Source: Alkalihalobacillus sp. BA299
GTDB taxonomy: Bacteria; Bacillota; Bacilli; Bacillales; Bacillaceae_F
Assembly: GCF_017745675.1 (NCBI RefSeq)
Contig: NZ_JAFLJM010000004.1
Span: forward strand, 248,001-312,000
Length of the DNA stretch: 64,000 bases
Reading direction: 5' to 3'
The notes below the pieces were generated by a model. That model worked only from the letters and a program-made list of their open reading frames with translations. It had not been told where the DNA came from and made no database searches. This document shows positions 1 through 8,504 of the stretch, one piece after another. The number at the start of each line of letters is the position of its first letter. Position 1 is the stretch's first letter. The position numbers were made by a program, and so were the translations under genes.

Positions 1-404
1 TGCAATGATCGATTTGTTCCTAATGGTACGCCTCCAATACTTTGAATCGTTTGGTGCTCTCTAAAAGATCGCGTCCGTTTACTTACAAACCGCAACATGA
101 TATAAATTAATGCAATGATGACAACTAGAGCAGCAATCATTTGTAATAATAACATAAAGAAACTTGTCCCATTATCAAATGATGTTTCAGCTGTATCCTG
201 TATTGGCGTATTATCTTTAAGCTCAGGTTCAGTGTCAGTTGGCGCCGGTTCCACTGCCTCACCGTCAGTTTGTTTATGGTCATTGGTTGGTAAAGCATCA
301 AATACGGAGCCAGTTCCAGTTTGCGAAGCTAGAACTGGCTCGTTAAAGTTCATAGTTAAAACGATAAATAAACTAAAAACAATCCAAAAATAATTACGGT
401 ACAA
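1..404 (-). CDS. fliO: FliO/FliZ flagellar export component (partial, C-terminus off window)
   Basis: Membrane protein of the flagellar type III export gate, usually needed for FliP assembly. The frame from a TTG at 404 reads MYRNYFWIVFSLFIVL, a signal-like hydrophobic N-terminus ending near LAS, then an acidic, Pro/Thr-rich extracytoplasmic stretch, then a membrane segment (FFMLLLQMIAALVVIIALIY) followed by a basic cytoplasmic start containing SIGGVPLG, typical of FliO. AAGGGTGAT lies 6 nt before the TTG and cheY ends 18 nt upstream, as in the Bacillus fla/che operon. The gene runs off the window at base 1, so about 134 codons are seen. The start is inferred from the Shine-Dalgarno (SD) match and the signal peptide; the next in-frame ATG would cut into the hydrophobic segment. 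Confidence 0.85.
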   Translation of the reverse strand, partial: MYRNYFWIVFSLFIVLTMNFNEPVLASQTGTGSVFDALPTNDHKQTDGEAVEPAPTDTEPELKDNTPIQDTAETSFDNGTSFFMLLLQMIAALVVIIALIYIMLRFVSKRTRSFREHQTIQSIGGVPLGTNRSL

Positions 405-421
405 GGGACTATCACCCTTCC

Positions 422-784
422 TTAACCTAATGTCTTTTTAATTGCCTCTAACACACGGTCGGCTTGAAATGGTTTTACAATGAAATCCTTCGCACCTGCT
501 TGAATAGCGTCAATTACCATTGCTTGTTGTCCCATTGCGGAACACATAATTACTTTTGCATTTGGGTCAATTTTTTTAATTTCCTTTAAAGAAGTAATTC
601 CATCCATTTCAGGCATTGTAATATCCATCGTTACTAAATCAGGTGAAAGCTCTTTATATTTTTCGACAGCTTGTGCACCATCTGTTGCTTCACCAACGAC
701 TTCAAAACCATTTTTTGATAGTATGTCTTTAATCATCATTCTCATAAAAGCTGCATCATCTACAATTAATATTTTCCCTGACAT
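422..784 (-). CDS. cheY: Chemotaxis response regulator CheY
   Basis: Single-domain response regulator of 120 aa that, when phosphorylated by CheA, binds the flagellar switch (FliM/FliY) to bias rotation. All receiver landmarks are present: acidic pair D9-D10, phospho-acceptor D54 in VTMDITMPEMDG, S82 in the MCSAMG segment, and K104 in IVKPF. No output domain follows, as expected for CheY. It lies between fliY (about 80 nt upstream) and fliO, the standard Bacillus position inside the fla/che operon, rather than with other che genes. AAGGATGAACGATC before the ATG provides the ribosome binding site. Confidence 0.97.
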   Translation of the reverse strand: MSGKILIVDDAAFMRMMIKDILSKNGFEVVGEATDGAQAVEKYKELSPDLVTMDITMPEMDGITSLKEIKKIDPNAKVIMCSAMGQQAMVIDAIQAGAKDFIVKPFQADRVLEAIKKTLG

Positions 785-863
785 GATCGTTCATCCTTTC
801 ACTTTGTCCAAACATATAGTAATTATTTCAACAATCGAAATCATTCAACTTTTCGCGCGTATT

Positions 864-2090
864 TTAACGGAGATTTTTTATTCTATCTTGTTGACTCACA
901 ATATCAGTAACGCGCACACCAAAATTCTCATCGATAACAACGACTTCACCTTTTGCAATTAATTTTTGATTCACTAATATATCGACTGGTTCACCTGCCA
1001 ATTTATCTAACTCAATAATTGAGCCTTGACCAAATTCTAAAATTTCTTTAATTGACCTTTTCGTTCGGCCAAGCTCTACTGTCACTTGTAGTGGAATATC
1101 AAGTAACATGTTTAAATTGTTTGACTCACTTTGCGTTAGTTCAGGTGGTTCAAAGCTTGAAAATGCAGCCGGTTGTACATCAACTTGCCGTTGTTGAAAT
1201 TGTGAGCCTAAATGTTGTTGACCACGATGATCATATTGTGGCTGTTCATATTGTGCGACTGATTGTTCATGCATCGGTTGTTCCATTGGCTTCTGTTGCA
1301 CAGGTTGTGTTTGTTGTATAAACTCTTGTACTGGTCGTTCAGGCATTGTTTGTACTTTTGCCTGTTCAGACATCGGAACAGGCTGTGGTGGATTCATCAG
1401 TTCTTCAACTAACTGCTTTGCAAAAGTTACCGTGACTAATTGCATTATTGAAGAGTCGATTAACTCACCAATTTTTAGTCTAAACGAAATCTTGACTAAT
1501 ATATCATCACTTGGAATACTTTCCATACCTTCTTCTCTAGGAATATTCATTAAATCAATTCCTGGCGGAGAAATATCCACTTTCTTATTAAAAATCGTCG
1601 ACATAGAAGTAGAAGCAGACCCCATCATTTGGTTCATTGCTTCCTGTACTGCACTAACTTGCATTTCACCTAAATCCTCAGAGGGGGTTAAGCCGTCACC
1701 ACCAAGCATTAGGTCAGCGATAATTGCAGCATCTGTTGTTTTAATAACAAGTAAATTCATTCCCTCAAAACCTTCAGTATATTGAACAGACACCGCAACG
1801 TGGGGTTGTGGAAACTCCTCATCTAATGTGTTTCTGTTAATTACCGACACTTGAGGTGTTGTAATATCCACTTTTTGATTAAGTAAAGTAGATAGTGCTG
1901 TAGCTGCACTACCAAACGAAATATTCCCGATTTCTCCTAATGCATCTTGTTCAACAGCAGATAAATAATCTTCAACTCTTAAGGTATCAGGATTATTTAC
2001 ATCTTCATCTGAGGTTTGGTCATCGTCGTCGATTCCAACTCCCCTTAAGAGCTCATTAATCTCTTCTTGGGAAAGCATATCGTCATTCAT
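864..2090 (-). CDS. fliY: Flagellar switch protein / CheY-P phosphatase FliY
   Basis: C-ring protein that dephosphorylates CheY-P at the switch. Order in the 408-aa protein: an N-terminal CheY-P-binding peptide (MLSQEEINELLRG, from residue 5), a CheC-like phosphatase region with two related halves (LGEIGNISFGSAATAL near 50 and VQEAMNQMMGSASTSM near 150), a long Gln/Pro/His-rich low-complexity linker (about 235-320), and a C-terminal SpoA/FliN domain (LLDIPLQVTVELGRT onward). ATGAATGACG overlaps the fliM stop by 8 nt, indicating translational coupling. The linker looks long and Gln-rich and is likely disordered; family comparison would be needed to say how unusual it is. Confidence 0.95.
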   Translation of the reverse strand: MNDDMLSQEEINELLRGVGIDDDDQTSDEDVNNPDTLRVEDYLSAVEQDALGEIGNISFGSAATALSTLLNQKVDITTPQVSVINRNTLDEEFPQPHVAVSVQYTEGFEGMNLLVIKTTDAAIIADLMLGGDGLTPSEDLGEMQVSAVQEAMNQMMGSASTSMSTIFNKKVDISPPGIDLMNIPREEGMESIPSDDILVKISFRLKIGELIDSSIMQLVTVTFAKQLVEELMNPPQPVPMSEQAKVQTMPERPVQEFIQQTQPVQQKPMEQPMHEQSVAQYEQPQYDHRGQQHLGSQFQQRQVDVQPAAFSSFEPPELTQSESNNLNMLLDIPLQVTVELGRTKRSIKEILEFGQGSIIELDKLAGEPVDILVNQKLIAKGEVVVIDENFGVRVTDIVSQQDRIKNLR

Positions 2091-3075
2091 CTTCTAGTGC
2101 CTCCTCCATAACCTCTGTTATTTGAATAGCCAGCTGATTTTTCGACTTTCCAGGTTGAGCTTTATATCTATGCTCCCCACCTACAGTCACTAACAGAGAC
2201 TCATTAATATTTTGATCTAACTCAATCACATCACCTGTGCTGAGCTGTAAAAATTCTTGAATTGTAATTTCTGATCGTCCAAGCTCTGCTTGGATCAGTA
2301 ATGGTGCTTTACGAACTGTAGCTTCTAATGCCTCAACTTCACCTGGCTGCCGTTGTTTTTTCTTCGTTTGCATCCAATAATGGACAGATAATTTCGGAAG
2401 AATTTCTTCTAACGTAACGTGTGGCAAGCACAAGTTAATCATTCCTGATGTTTCTCCAATCGTTGTCGAAAGTGAAATAACAACAACCGTTTCATTAGGG
2501 GAAACCATTTGTAAAAACTGAGGGTTAACCTCAATATCTTCCATTACAGGATCTAATTCAACAACCGAAGACCACGCATCTGTAAAGCTTTCTAACGTCC
2601 GTTGAAATAATTGTGACATAATTCGAGTTTCAATTTCTGTTAAATTATCGATTTTATTGACGGCAACCCCTTTACCACCTAATAATCGATCAAGCATAGA
2701 ATAAGCGATATTCGGATTCACTTCCATTAAAAATCTACCATCTAACGGATAGGGTTCAAAGACGTTTAATATCGTCATTTTTGGTATTGAACGTATAAAC
2801 TCTTCATACGGTAGCTGGTCAACCGAAGCAACTGAAATTTGAACAAATGTCCTCAGCTGGGCAGAAAAAAAAGTAGTTAATAATCTAGCAAAGTTTTCAT
2901 GAATTCTCGATAAACTTCTTATTTGATCTTTCGAGAACCGCAAAGCCCTTTTAAAATCGTATACCTTAACTTTCTTTTCTGTTTCCTCTTTCTTCAGTTC
3001 ATCAGCATCCATTTCTCCAGTAGAAAGCGCGGATAAAAGTGCATCAATCTCACCTTGTGACAAAATGTCAGCCAA
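2083..3075 (-). CDS. fliM: Flagellar motor switch protein FliM
   Basis: C-ring protein that receives CheY-P and links FliG to FliN/FliY; 330 aa, close to the B. subtilis length. The N-terminal CheY-P-binding motif ILSQGEIDALLSAL is followed by KVYDFKRALRFSKDQIRSLSRIH, a CheC-like middle domain, and a SpoA domain (ELGRSEITIQEFLQLSTGDV). Start chosen as TTG at 3075 (LADILSQ), with GAGGTG 6 nt upstream; the longer frame beginning nine bases earlier has no better SD and adds residues not expected for the family. The 3' end overlaps fliY. fliL lies 30 nt upstream. Confidence 0.95.
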   Translation of the reverse strand: MADILSQGEIDALLSALSTGEMDADELKKEETEKKVKVYDFKRALRFSKDQIRSLSRIHENFARLLTTFFSAQLRTFVQISVASVDQLPYEEFIRSIPKMTILNVFEPYPLDGRFLMEVNPNIAYSMLDRLLGGKGVAVNKIDNLTEIETRIMSQLFQRTLESFTDAWSSVVELDPVMEDIEVNPQFLQMVSPNETVVVISLSTTIGETSGMINLCLPHVTLEEILPKLSVHYWMQTKKKQRQPGEVEALEATVRKAPLLIQAELGRSEITIQEFLQLSTGDVIELDQNINESLLVTVGGEHRYKAQPGKSKNQLAIQITEVMEEALEDE

Positions 3076-3105
3076 GAGCCTCACCTCTCAAACTATTACA
3101 GACGT

Positions 3106-3537
3106 TTATTGAACAATTAATCGTCGAGTATATATATCAACGACGATACCTTCTGTCATCAACTCATTTATTTTAAATTTCAACTGGTTTTCTAATTGAG
3201 TTATACCTTCTGAGCCAGAAAGTTGAGATGACTTCATCCCAGCTAACTCTCGAATAATAATATTTTCAATTTGAAAATCTCGTTTAGTAATCTCTGATAA
3301 TGCCTTTTTGTTATCAACTTGAATTTTAAATTGGACTTTCGCAAATTCATTACTTAATAACATTGTCGTTAACTCAGGTGTATCATAAGAAAGAGCAATT
3401 ATCTCATCAATAGTCGGTTCTCCAGAATCGTTAGTTTCTGTTGATAAATAATTAATAAGTACTAATGTAACAACTCCAATTAATGTAAGAGAAACGAGGA
3501 GAATCATCATGATATTCACTAATTTATTTTTAAACAA
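3106..3537 (-). CDS. fliL: Flagellar basal body-associated protein FliL
   Basis: Single-pass inner-membrane protein near the stator/rotor interface. The 143-aa product has a short basic N-terminus, one membrane helix (about residues 8-28, IMMILLVSLTLIGVVTLVLI) and an extracytoplasmic FliL domain ending in the usual GIVVDIYTRRLIVQ. The start is TTG at 3537, immediately after the swrD TGA, with GGAGGG 7 nt upstream inside swrD, so the two are translationally coupled. The position swrD-fliL-fliM matches Bacillus. Confidence 0.93.
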   Translation of the reverse strand: MFKNKLVNIMMILLVSLTLIGVVTLVLINYLSTETNDSGEPTIDEIIALSYDTPELTTMLLSNEFAKVQFKIQVDNKKALSEITKRDFQIENIIIRELAGMKSSQLSGSEGITQLENQLKFKINELMTEGIVVDIYTRRLIVQ

Positions 3538-3756
3538 TCAAGAACCCTCCGAATCTTTTTTACTAAAAATTGAAGCAAGACCGATCGTTTGATATAGTTC
3601 ATTTGTCTTAAGCATAACATCGTTAAGTGACTCAAGCACTACTATCTTTTTTCCATTGACAAGTGTAATGGTCGTATCAGGAAAAGCTTCAACTTGTTCA
3701 ATTAATAACGCATTTAATAAGAATGTACTATTATTTAATCTAGTTAACTTAATCAT
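3538..3756 (-). CDS. swrD: FlbD/SwrD flagellar protein
   Basis: Small cytoplasmic protein of 72 aa of the FlbD family; in B. subtilis SwrD supports stator function and swarming power. The family pattern is clear: [20 protein letters not shown] at the N-terminus and a central [13 protein letters not shown]. The ATG at 3756 has no recognisable SD just upstream; instead a 20-codon ORF with a good SD (3749-3811) ends across this start, suggesting coupled translation. The gene directly abuts fliL downstream. Confidence 0.92.
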   Translation of the reverse strand: MIKLTRLNNSTFLLNALLIEQVEAFPDTTITLVNGKKIVVLESLNDVMLKTNELYQTIGLASIFSKKDSEGS

Positions 3757-3811
3757 AATTACAATTAGGAGAACAGCTCATGAACAGTACTAATAACTTG
3801 AACATAATCAC
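3749..3811 (-). CDS. Possible leader peptide overlapping the swrD start
   Basis: A 20-codon frame starting at GTG 3811 ([13 protein letters not shown] then SPNCNYD, stop TAA at 3749). AGGAGGAAGGGG lies upstream with the AAGGGG part 9 nt before the GTG, the only strong SD between flgE and swrD. Its stop overlaps the swrD ATG (TATGATTAA arrangement). No homology is recognised. It is either a coupling ORF that delivers ribosomes to swrD or chance. No function assigned. Confidence 0.35.
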   Translation of the reverse strand: MIMFKLLVLFMSCSPNCNYD

Positions 3812-3892
3812 ATGACCAGTCCCCTTCCTCCTATCCGTCAATGTCTTTTGGAACCAAAAGTAGCCCTTTTCCAATTACGGAAAAATACTATA

Positions 3893-5332
3893 TTAACGTT
3901 TTAAGTTAACGAGCTCTTGTAAGATTTCATCGGATGTTGTAATAATTCTAGTGTTTGCTTGAAAGCCCCGTTGAGCGACGATCATTTCTGTGAATTCCTC
4001 TGAAATATCAACGTTAGACATTTCTAATGAACTTCCCATCAGCACTCCACGACCTTCCCCTGGTATACCAATGTTTGGCTGCCCAGAATTGTTAGATGCT
4101 TGATACGTGTTATTCCCTGATTTATTTAATCCACCTGGGTTATTAAATGTTGCAAGCGCAAGTTGGCCAAGAAGTTGTACACGGCCATTAGAATAAACAC
4201 CAACAATTTCACCCGATTGTCCAATATTAAAGCTATCTAAAAAGCCGTCAATATTCCCTGTGACATTATCCACATCAGCAGTATTCGAGCCTGAAAATTG
4301 AGTGAATTTTGAAAAGTCAAACGTTAACTGAAGATCTTCAGCACCATTGTAATCCCCTGCTCCGAGTGGACGGTCATTTAAATTTAATGTTAAGTTTACT
4401 TCTTTCATAGAATTAGTATTAACAGCGTTTGGATCATCCTGGATCACATATCCATTCGCTCCAAATTTAATGAAGTCATCTGTCAAACCAGGAAAAGGAG
4501 TATCCTCACTATCTAATCTTTCATATGTGTAGTACAACTGCCCTGTCATAGGATCTTGGTTTTGTTCTCGCGTGTTAAGATCAATGGAAGGCCTAATCAG
4601 CCCGACTGTCCATTCTCCAGTGGCTGTTTTTTGAAACGCTAGCTTTACATTGTGAGTTGCTCCTAGTGAATCAACAACTTCATGCGTAATGATAAATCCA
4701 CTCTTCATTGCATCATTGATTTGTTGCTGAGTTAACTCATCCGCTTCATTAACTAATGCAGTACCACCATCTGCACTTCCAACAGGCGGTCGGTCAGCAT
4801 TAAAGTTACCTTTATATGAAATATTTGTTGTCGCTTCAGGTGCCATTTGGCTTCCTGCTTGAATTTGCAAAGATTGAATTTGAGTGAAATCAATTTGATC
4901 AGTTGTACCTGCTTGTAAACCATACCCCATTACGCGAAGACCGTCTCCGTTAACAAGCGTTCCGTTTTCATCTAAATAAAAATTTCCTGCACGTGTATAG
5001 GAATTTAAATTCCCATTATTAACTACGAAAAAACCGTCTCCTGAGACAGCAACATCAAGTGATCGCCCTGTCGTTTGCATACTTCCTTGTGTATGAATGG
5101 TATCAATTGTTGCAATCGTTCCTCCTAGTCCAACCTGCATCGGATTTGTTCCCCCACGGTTTTCAGTTGGAGTACTTGCACCACGCATTTGCTGACTCAT
5201 GATATCTTGAAATGTTGTTCGACCTTTTTTAAATCCAAATGTGTTTACATTGGCAATATTATTCCCAATAACATCTAACTTTGTTTGTGAGTTTTTTAAT
5301 CCACCAATACTAGAATACATTGATCGTAGCAT
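3893..5332 (-). CDS. flgE: Flagellar hook protein FlgE
   Basis: Structural subunit of the hook, exported by the flagellar type III system; 479 aa. The N-terminus MLRSMYSSIGGLKNSQTKLD followed by NNIANVNTFGFKKGRTTFQD is the rod/hook family signature, and the C-terminus (MSNVDISEEFTEMIVAQRGF then NTRIITTSDEILQELVNLKR) forms the partner coiled coil. The central region is variable. Start taken at ATG 5332 (AAGGGG 9 nt upstream) because family members begin MLRS; an in-frame ATG ten codons earlier has no SD. Longer than B. subtilis FlgE, with the extra length in the middle domain. It lies after flgD and the TIGR02530-like gene. Confidence 0.95.
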   Translation of the reverse strand: MLRSMYSSIGGLKNSQTKLDVIGNNIANVNTFGFKKGRTTFQDIMSQQMRGASTPTENRGGTNPMQVGLGGTIATIDTIHTQGSMQTTGRSLDVAVSGDGFFVVNNGNLNSYTRAGNFYLDENGTLVNGDGLRVMGYGLQAGTTDQIDFTQIQSLQIQAGSQMAPEATTNISYKGNFNADRPPVGSADGGTALVNEADELTQQQINDAMKSGFIITHEVVDSLGATHNVKLAFQKTATGEWTVGLIRPSIDLNTREQNQDPMTGQLYYTYERLDSEDTPFPGLTDDFIKFGANGYVIQDDPNAVNTNSMKEVNLTLNLNDRPLGAGDYNGAEDLQLTFDFSKFTQFSGSNTADVDNVTGNIDGFLDSFNIGQSGEIVGVYSNGRVQLLGQLALATFNNPGGLNKSGNNTYQASNNSGQPNIGIPGEGRGVLMGSSLEMSNVDISEEFTEMIVAQRGFQANTRIITTSDEILQELVNLKR

Positions 5333-5412
5333 GTGTATGTCCCCTTCATTGTTATAATTCAATGGTTGTTTCTATCATTCCACAACCTCAGGCTTCCATT
5401 TCGGTCCAGCCT

Positions 5413-5796
5413 CTAATCAATAAGAATCGTTCCATTAATGTTTGTAAAAATTTGTGTGCTTGCTTCGTCCCGGTCTAATGCAGTAATAACGGTATTACTT
5501 TTTGCATTTATTATTAGAGCTGCATTATTTAACACAACTAGAGAGTCATTGATGCCTTTAGATTTAGCTTCGATTAATTTGTCTTGGATAACAGTCCATT
5601 TGTCTTCATCGATGGAAATTCCTCGTTCATGCAAGCGCTTTTCAGCGTGTTTACTAAGTTTTATTCCTTTGTTGCTGTTGATCTCTGTTTGTAAAATGTC
5701 ACGGAAATTTCCTTGCCTCATTTGCGATATGCTTTTTTTAGAATAAGGTACTTGAGGCAGTGGTCTTAGTTTTTGTGAATATATATGAGGGTCCAT
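5413..5796 (-). CDS. TIGR02530-like flagellar operon protein
   Basis: A 127-aa conserved protein found between flgD and flgE in many Firmicutes fla/che operons. The recognisable core is LSKHAEKRLHERGISI followed by a segment ending SLVVLNNAALIINAKSNTVITALDR. No transmembrane segment or signal peptide is visible. Function is not established; the position suggests a role in hook assembly or hook-gene control. Start at ATG 5796 is fixed by AGGAGGTGAAGTG. It follows flgD with an 11-nt gap. Confidence 0.85.
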   Translation of the reverse strand: MDPHIYSQKLRPLPQVPYSKKSISQMRQGNFRDILQTEINSNKGIKLSKHAEKRLHERGISIDEDKWTVIQDKLIEAKSKGINDSLVVLNNAALIINAKSNTVITALDRDEASTQIFTNINGTILID

Positions 5797-5807
5797 CACT
5801 TCACCTC

Positions 5808-6263
5808 CTATTCACTCGTTTCTTTAGCACCTGAACTAATTTGTTTAATTTGATCAACAACGATCCAATTTCCATTGTCTAATTGAACAGAAACCTCTCC
5901 ATCACGTTGACGGACGGCTTTAACGACATTTGTTTTTAATTCGCTCTCAGATGATGAGTCATGCTTTTGCCATTGAACTTCTTTCCCTATTAAATGACTA
6001 TTTTGAATTAACTTGTTTTCAGTTTGCGCTGCAATAAATTTCTCTAACGTTTTATTCATATTTGTCATTTGCTCTAACGATGAAAATTGAGCCATTTGCG
6101 AAATGAATTCACGATCATCCATCGGATTAGTCGGATCTTGATTCTGTAACTGAGTAATTAAAATTTTTAAAAAATCATCTTTTCCTAAGTTTCCTTCTCC
6201 CGTTTTCTTGACATCACGAGGACGGTTATCATAAAAAAGACTCGGGTCTACGGTATTGTACAT
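5808..6263 (-). CDS. flgD: Flagellar hook capping/scaffold protein FlgD
   Basis: Hook-cap scaffold required for FlgE polymerisation; 151 aa. The conserved N-terminal region is clear: [20 protein letters not shown] then [20 protein letters not shown], followed by a short beta-rich region. Like other Bacillus FlgD it is shorter than the enterobacterial protein and lacks the large C-terminal domain. Start ATG 6263 has TAGGTG 6 nt upstream. Nine bases separate it from fliK. Confidence 0.94.
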   Translation of the reverse strand: MYNTVDPSLFYDNRPRDVKKTGEGNLGKDDFLKILITQLQNQDPTNPMDDREFISQMAQFSSLEQMTNMNKTLEKFIAAQTENKLIQNSHLIGKEVQWQKHDSSSESELKTNVVKAVRQRDGEVSVQLDNGNWIVVDQIKQISSGAKETSE

Positions 6264-6272
6264 ACTTAACAC

Positions 6273-7457
6273 CTAAACTTTCTCATTTATTGTAAGTTCA
6301 TCTAGTAATTGAGAAAATGATTCTTTATCTATCTCACTTTCTTTCTCTTGCTGTTCGTCTTGATCTCGATCTCCTTGTCTTCCTTGACCATCTCTATTTA
6401 AATCTCCTGCTAATTGCTGTTGTTGCTGGGCTACTTCAATGCGTTCAACATTCAATTGTTGTTGTGAAAAAGCATGCCTAAGCTGCTGTAGTTGAGACTC
6501 AATTAAATCTCGTGCAGTACTGCTACTAGAAAGGATACGTGCCGTAATTACACCATTTATTTGCGAAATACGAATGTCTAAACGCCCTAAATGTTCTGGA
6601 AACAGTTTAATTGAAATTTGTGATTGATTATTTAAGTTTTTAAAGACTCCGCGTCCTAGTATTTCTTGAAATTGCCGAAGAAATTGTCGTTGCTCGGCTT
6701 CCCTTGTCGGCTGCTCACCAATATGTATGACCAATTGTTGAACACGAGACATACTTTGGCCATCAGTATTAATAGTAACTCCCTGTGGACCATCCTGTTT
6801 GTTCTCCCCAATACGCATTCTTTGCATTAAAGACTGTAGAAATTGACTTTGATTCACACGTTGTTCTTCCTTTTGTAATGCTTGTATTAATTGTAGAATC
6901 ACATCTCTTGGATTTTTTATTTCAGCAGTATTTAGAGTTTCAACTGTTTTGAACAGTTGCTCTATATGTTTCATAAATTGGGTAAAGTCTTGTTTTGTAG
7001 AAAATAACCGGTCTGATGATGATCTTTTTAATGTAATTAAGAAAGTAAGCATGTTGGCAGGCTGTTTAGATACATCAACGGATTGTAAAAGAGCTTCAAT
7101 TGGCAATTCACTATGAAAGATGCTTTCAATTTCTAACTTAAGTTCCTCTGGTAATAATAAGAGTAAGTCTCTCACATCCGAATCGTTAAGCTTATCCTTT
7201 GTTAAAAATCCCTCTTCAAATGGAATTACCGCAGCCAAACTTTGTAATACAGCTAATAACTTTTCTTCAGCATCTTCTTGATCATCTATTCCCGTTTCTA
7301 TTGTGAGCTGATGCACTTTGTCTCCACGATCATGATCAACAGGTAAACTCCCTAGAATTTGGGAGAATGAAGATTTTCTATCTGATGTACCTCTAGCTTC
7401 ATTTGATCCAACTCCACCCATTGACAGACTAGGATTTATGACTCCTACGATGTTCAT
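6273..7457 (-). CDS. fliK: Flagellar hook-length control protein FliK
   Basis: Exported molecular ruler that switches substrate specificity of the export gate; 394 aa. The N-terminal two thirds are variable and helix-rich, with long Gln-rich stretches. The conserved C-terminal Flg_hook domain is visible as ISIKLFPEHLGRLDIRISQI followed by NGVITARILSSSSTARDLIE, then a Gln-rich, charged tail. Start ATG 7457 preceded by AGGAGGTGAAACC. Position between ylxF and flgD matches Bacillus. Confidence 0.92.
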   Translation of the reverse strand: MNIVGVINPSLSMGGVGSNEARGTSDRKSSFSQILGSLPVDHDRGDKVHQLTIETGIDDQEDAEEKLLAVLQSLAAVIPFEEGFLTKDKLNDSDVRDLLLLLPEELKLEIESIFHSELPIEALLQSVDVSKQPANMLTFLITLKRSSSDRLFSTKQDFTQFMKHIEQLFKTVETLNTAEIKNPRDVILQLIQALQKEEQRVNQSQFLQSLMQRMRIGENKQDGPQGVTINTDGQSMSRVQQLVIHIGEQPTREAEQRQFLRQFQEILGRGVFKNLNNQSQISIKLFPEHLGRLDIRISQINGVITARILSSSSTARDLIESQLQQLRHAFSQQQLNVERIEVAQQQQQLAGDLNRDGQGRQGDRDQDEQQEKESEIDKESFSQLLDELTINEKV

Positions 7458-7486
7458 GGTTTCACCTCCTTTCAAACCATAATAAA

Positions 7487-8047
7487 CTATTGATTAGCTA
7501 GCAATGAGATAATTTCTGCAGCTTTTTCTGCTTCCATTTTAGCAAGTATCCCAGCTCTGGCCTGTGTTGAAATCTGCGACATATGAAGCAGCGCTTCTGA
7601 TGTTGGAAGTTCAGATAAAATATTAGCAGCATTTTTTGTGGACATAGCTTCATAAGTTTTTGCAATTTCCTTCAATTCTTGCATCACTTCAACAGTAGCT
7701 TCTTCTTGTAACTCAACTTGTTCCTCTAATGACGTTATTTCTTGTTGAAGTCGAAGTAATTCTTCATCTTTATTAGAAAGCTGTCGTTCTAATTGAGCGA
7801 TTTGGGCTTGTTGTGATGAAATTTGTTCATGTAGTTCATCAATGTTGATTAAGTTCTCTTCTTCTTTTTCCTCTTTGAAATATTCATCTAAAAAAGGAAG
7901 GTTTCCCCCAACTTCTTTTGCTTTTTCTTTCAGATCAACTCCTAAGAACATAAGAATAACCGCAAATAAAACGATCGCAAAAATAGTTGGGATGAAAATT
8001 ACAAAAAAGAACCACTGAACCTTACTATACTCTTTATCATTACTCAT
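7487..8047 (-). CDS. ylxF: YlxF-type flagellar protein with MgtE N-terminal-like domain
   Basis: A 186-aa membrane-anchored protein: one N-terminal helix (VQWFFFVIFIPTIFAIVLFA), a long predicted coiled coil (about residues 70-125, heptad-rich QAQIAQLERQLSNKDEELLR), and a C-terminal segment resembling the MgtE intracellular N domain (AANILSELPTSEALLHMSQI). Such proteins sit between fliJ and fliK in Bacillus fla/che operons; the exact function is unknown. Start ATG 8047 has AAGGTG 6 nt upstream. Confidence 0.88.
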   Translation of the reverse strand: MSNDKEYSKVQWFFFVIFIPTIFAIVLFAVILMFLGVDLKEKAKEVGGNLPFLDEYFKEEKEEENLINIDELHEQISSQQAQIAQLERQLSNKDEELLRLQQEITSLEEQVELQEEATVEVMQELKEIAKTYEAMSTKNAANILSELPTSEALLHMSQISTQARAGILAKMEAEKAAEIISLLANQ

Positions 8048-8063
8048 AAGCTTCACCTTATTT

Positions 8064-8501
8064 TTAGCGGTTTACATATAGCTGTAAAGATATTTCGTCC
8101 ATCCGCATATTATCGATCCGTTTTTGTTCTTCAATATACTCTGCATGCTTTATTTCTTTCATTTTTTCATATTTTTTCAATTCAATTGAAGCGTCAACAA
8201 GGTCTTTCTGCTTTTGGTACATTGTATTTCGTGCCAAATTCGTTGAATGTTGTTGTCTTTCAATATCCATATTTAACCGCATCAAAAGAGTTTGATGCTG
8301 TTGAAGTTGATGGACTGGAATTCCTTCATTCATTTGTCGTTGGCAGCTAGATTCTAAGTCTTCTTTTTTTTTCAATAAATCATATAGGCGTATCGCCATT
8401 TCTTCAAATTGCTTTGTCGCCTTACTAAATTCATTTTCTGATGCTTGCTTTTCTCGTTCTTTAATATCAAGTACCTTTTGGAGAGTATAGCGGAATGACA
8501 T
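8064..8501 (-). CDS. fliJ: Flagellar export chaperone FliJ
   Basis: Soluble, all-helical 145-aa component that links the FliI ATPase ring to the export gate and escorts chaperones. The N-terminus FRYTLQKVLDIKEREKQASE is the typical FliJ opening, and the whole protein is a long coiled coil rich in Glu, Gln and Lys. Two or three bases separate it from fliI, its functional partner, consistent with coupled expression. Confidence 0.9.
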   Translation of the reverse strand: MSFRYTLQKVLDIKEREKQASENEFSKATKQFEEMAIRLYDLLKKKEDLESSCQRQMNEGIPVHQLQQHQTLLMRLNMDIERQQHSTNLARNTMYQKQKDLVDASIELKKYEKMKEIKHAEYIEEQKRIDNMRMDEISLQLYVNR

Positions 8502-8504
8502 ACA

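Noticed and set aside
115..393. 92-codon plus-strand ORF at the window start
   Set aside because: It is the complement of fliO, whose minus-strand frame has a signal peptide and membrane helix.
6300..6480. Gln-rich codon repeats at the fliK 3' end as a tandem repeat
   Set aside because: They encode the low-complexity tail of FliK, and no exact repeat unit is present.
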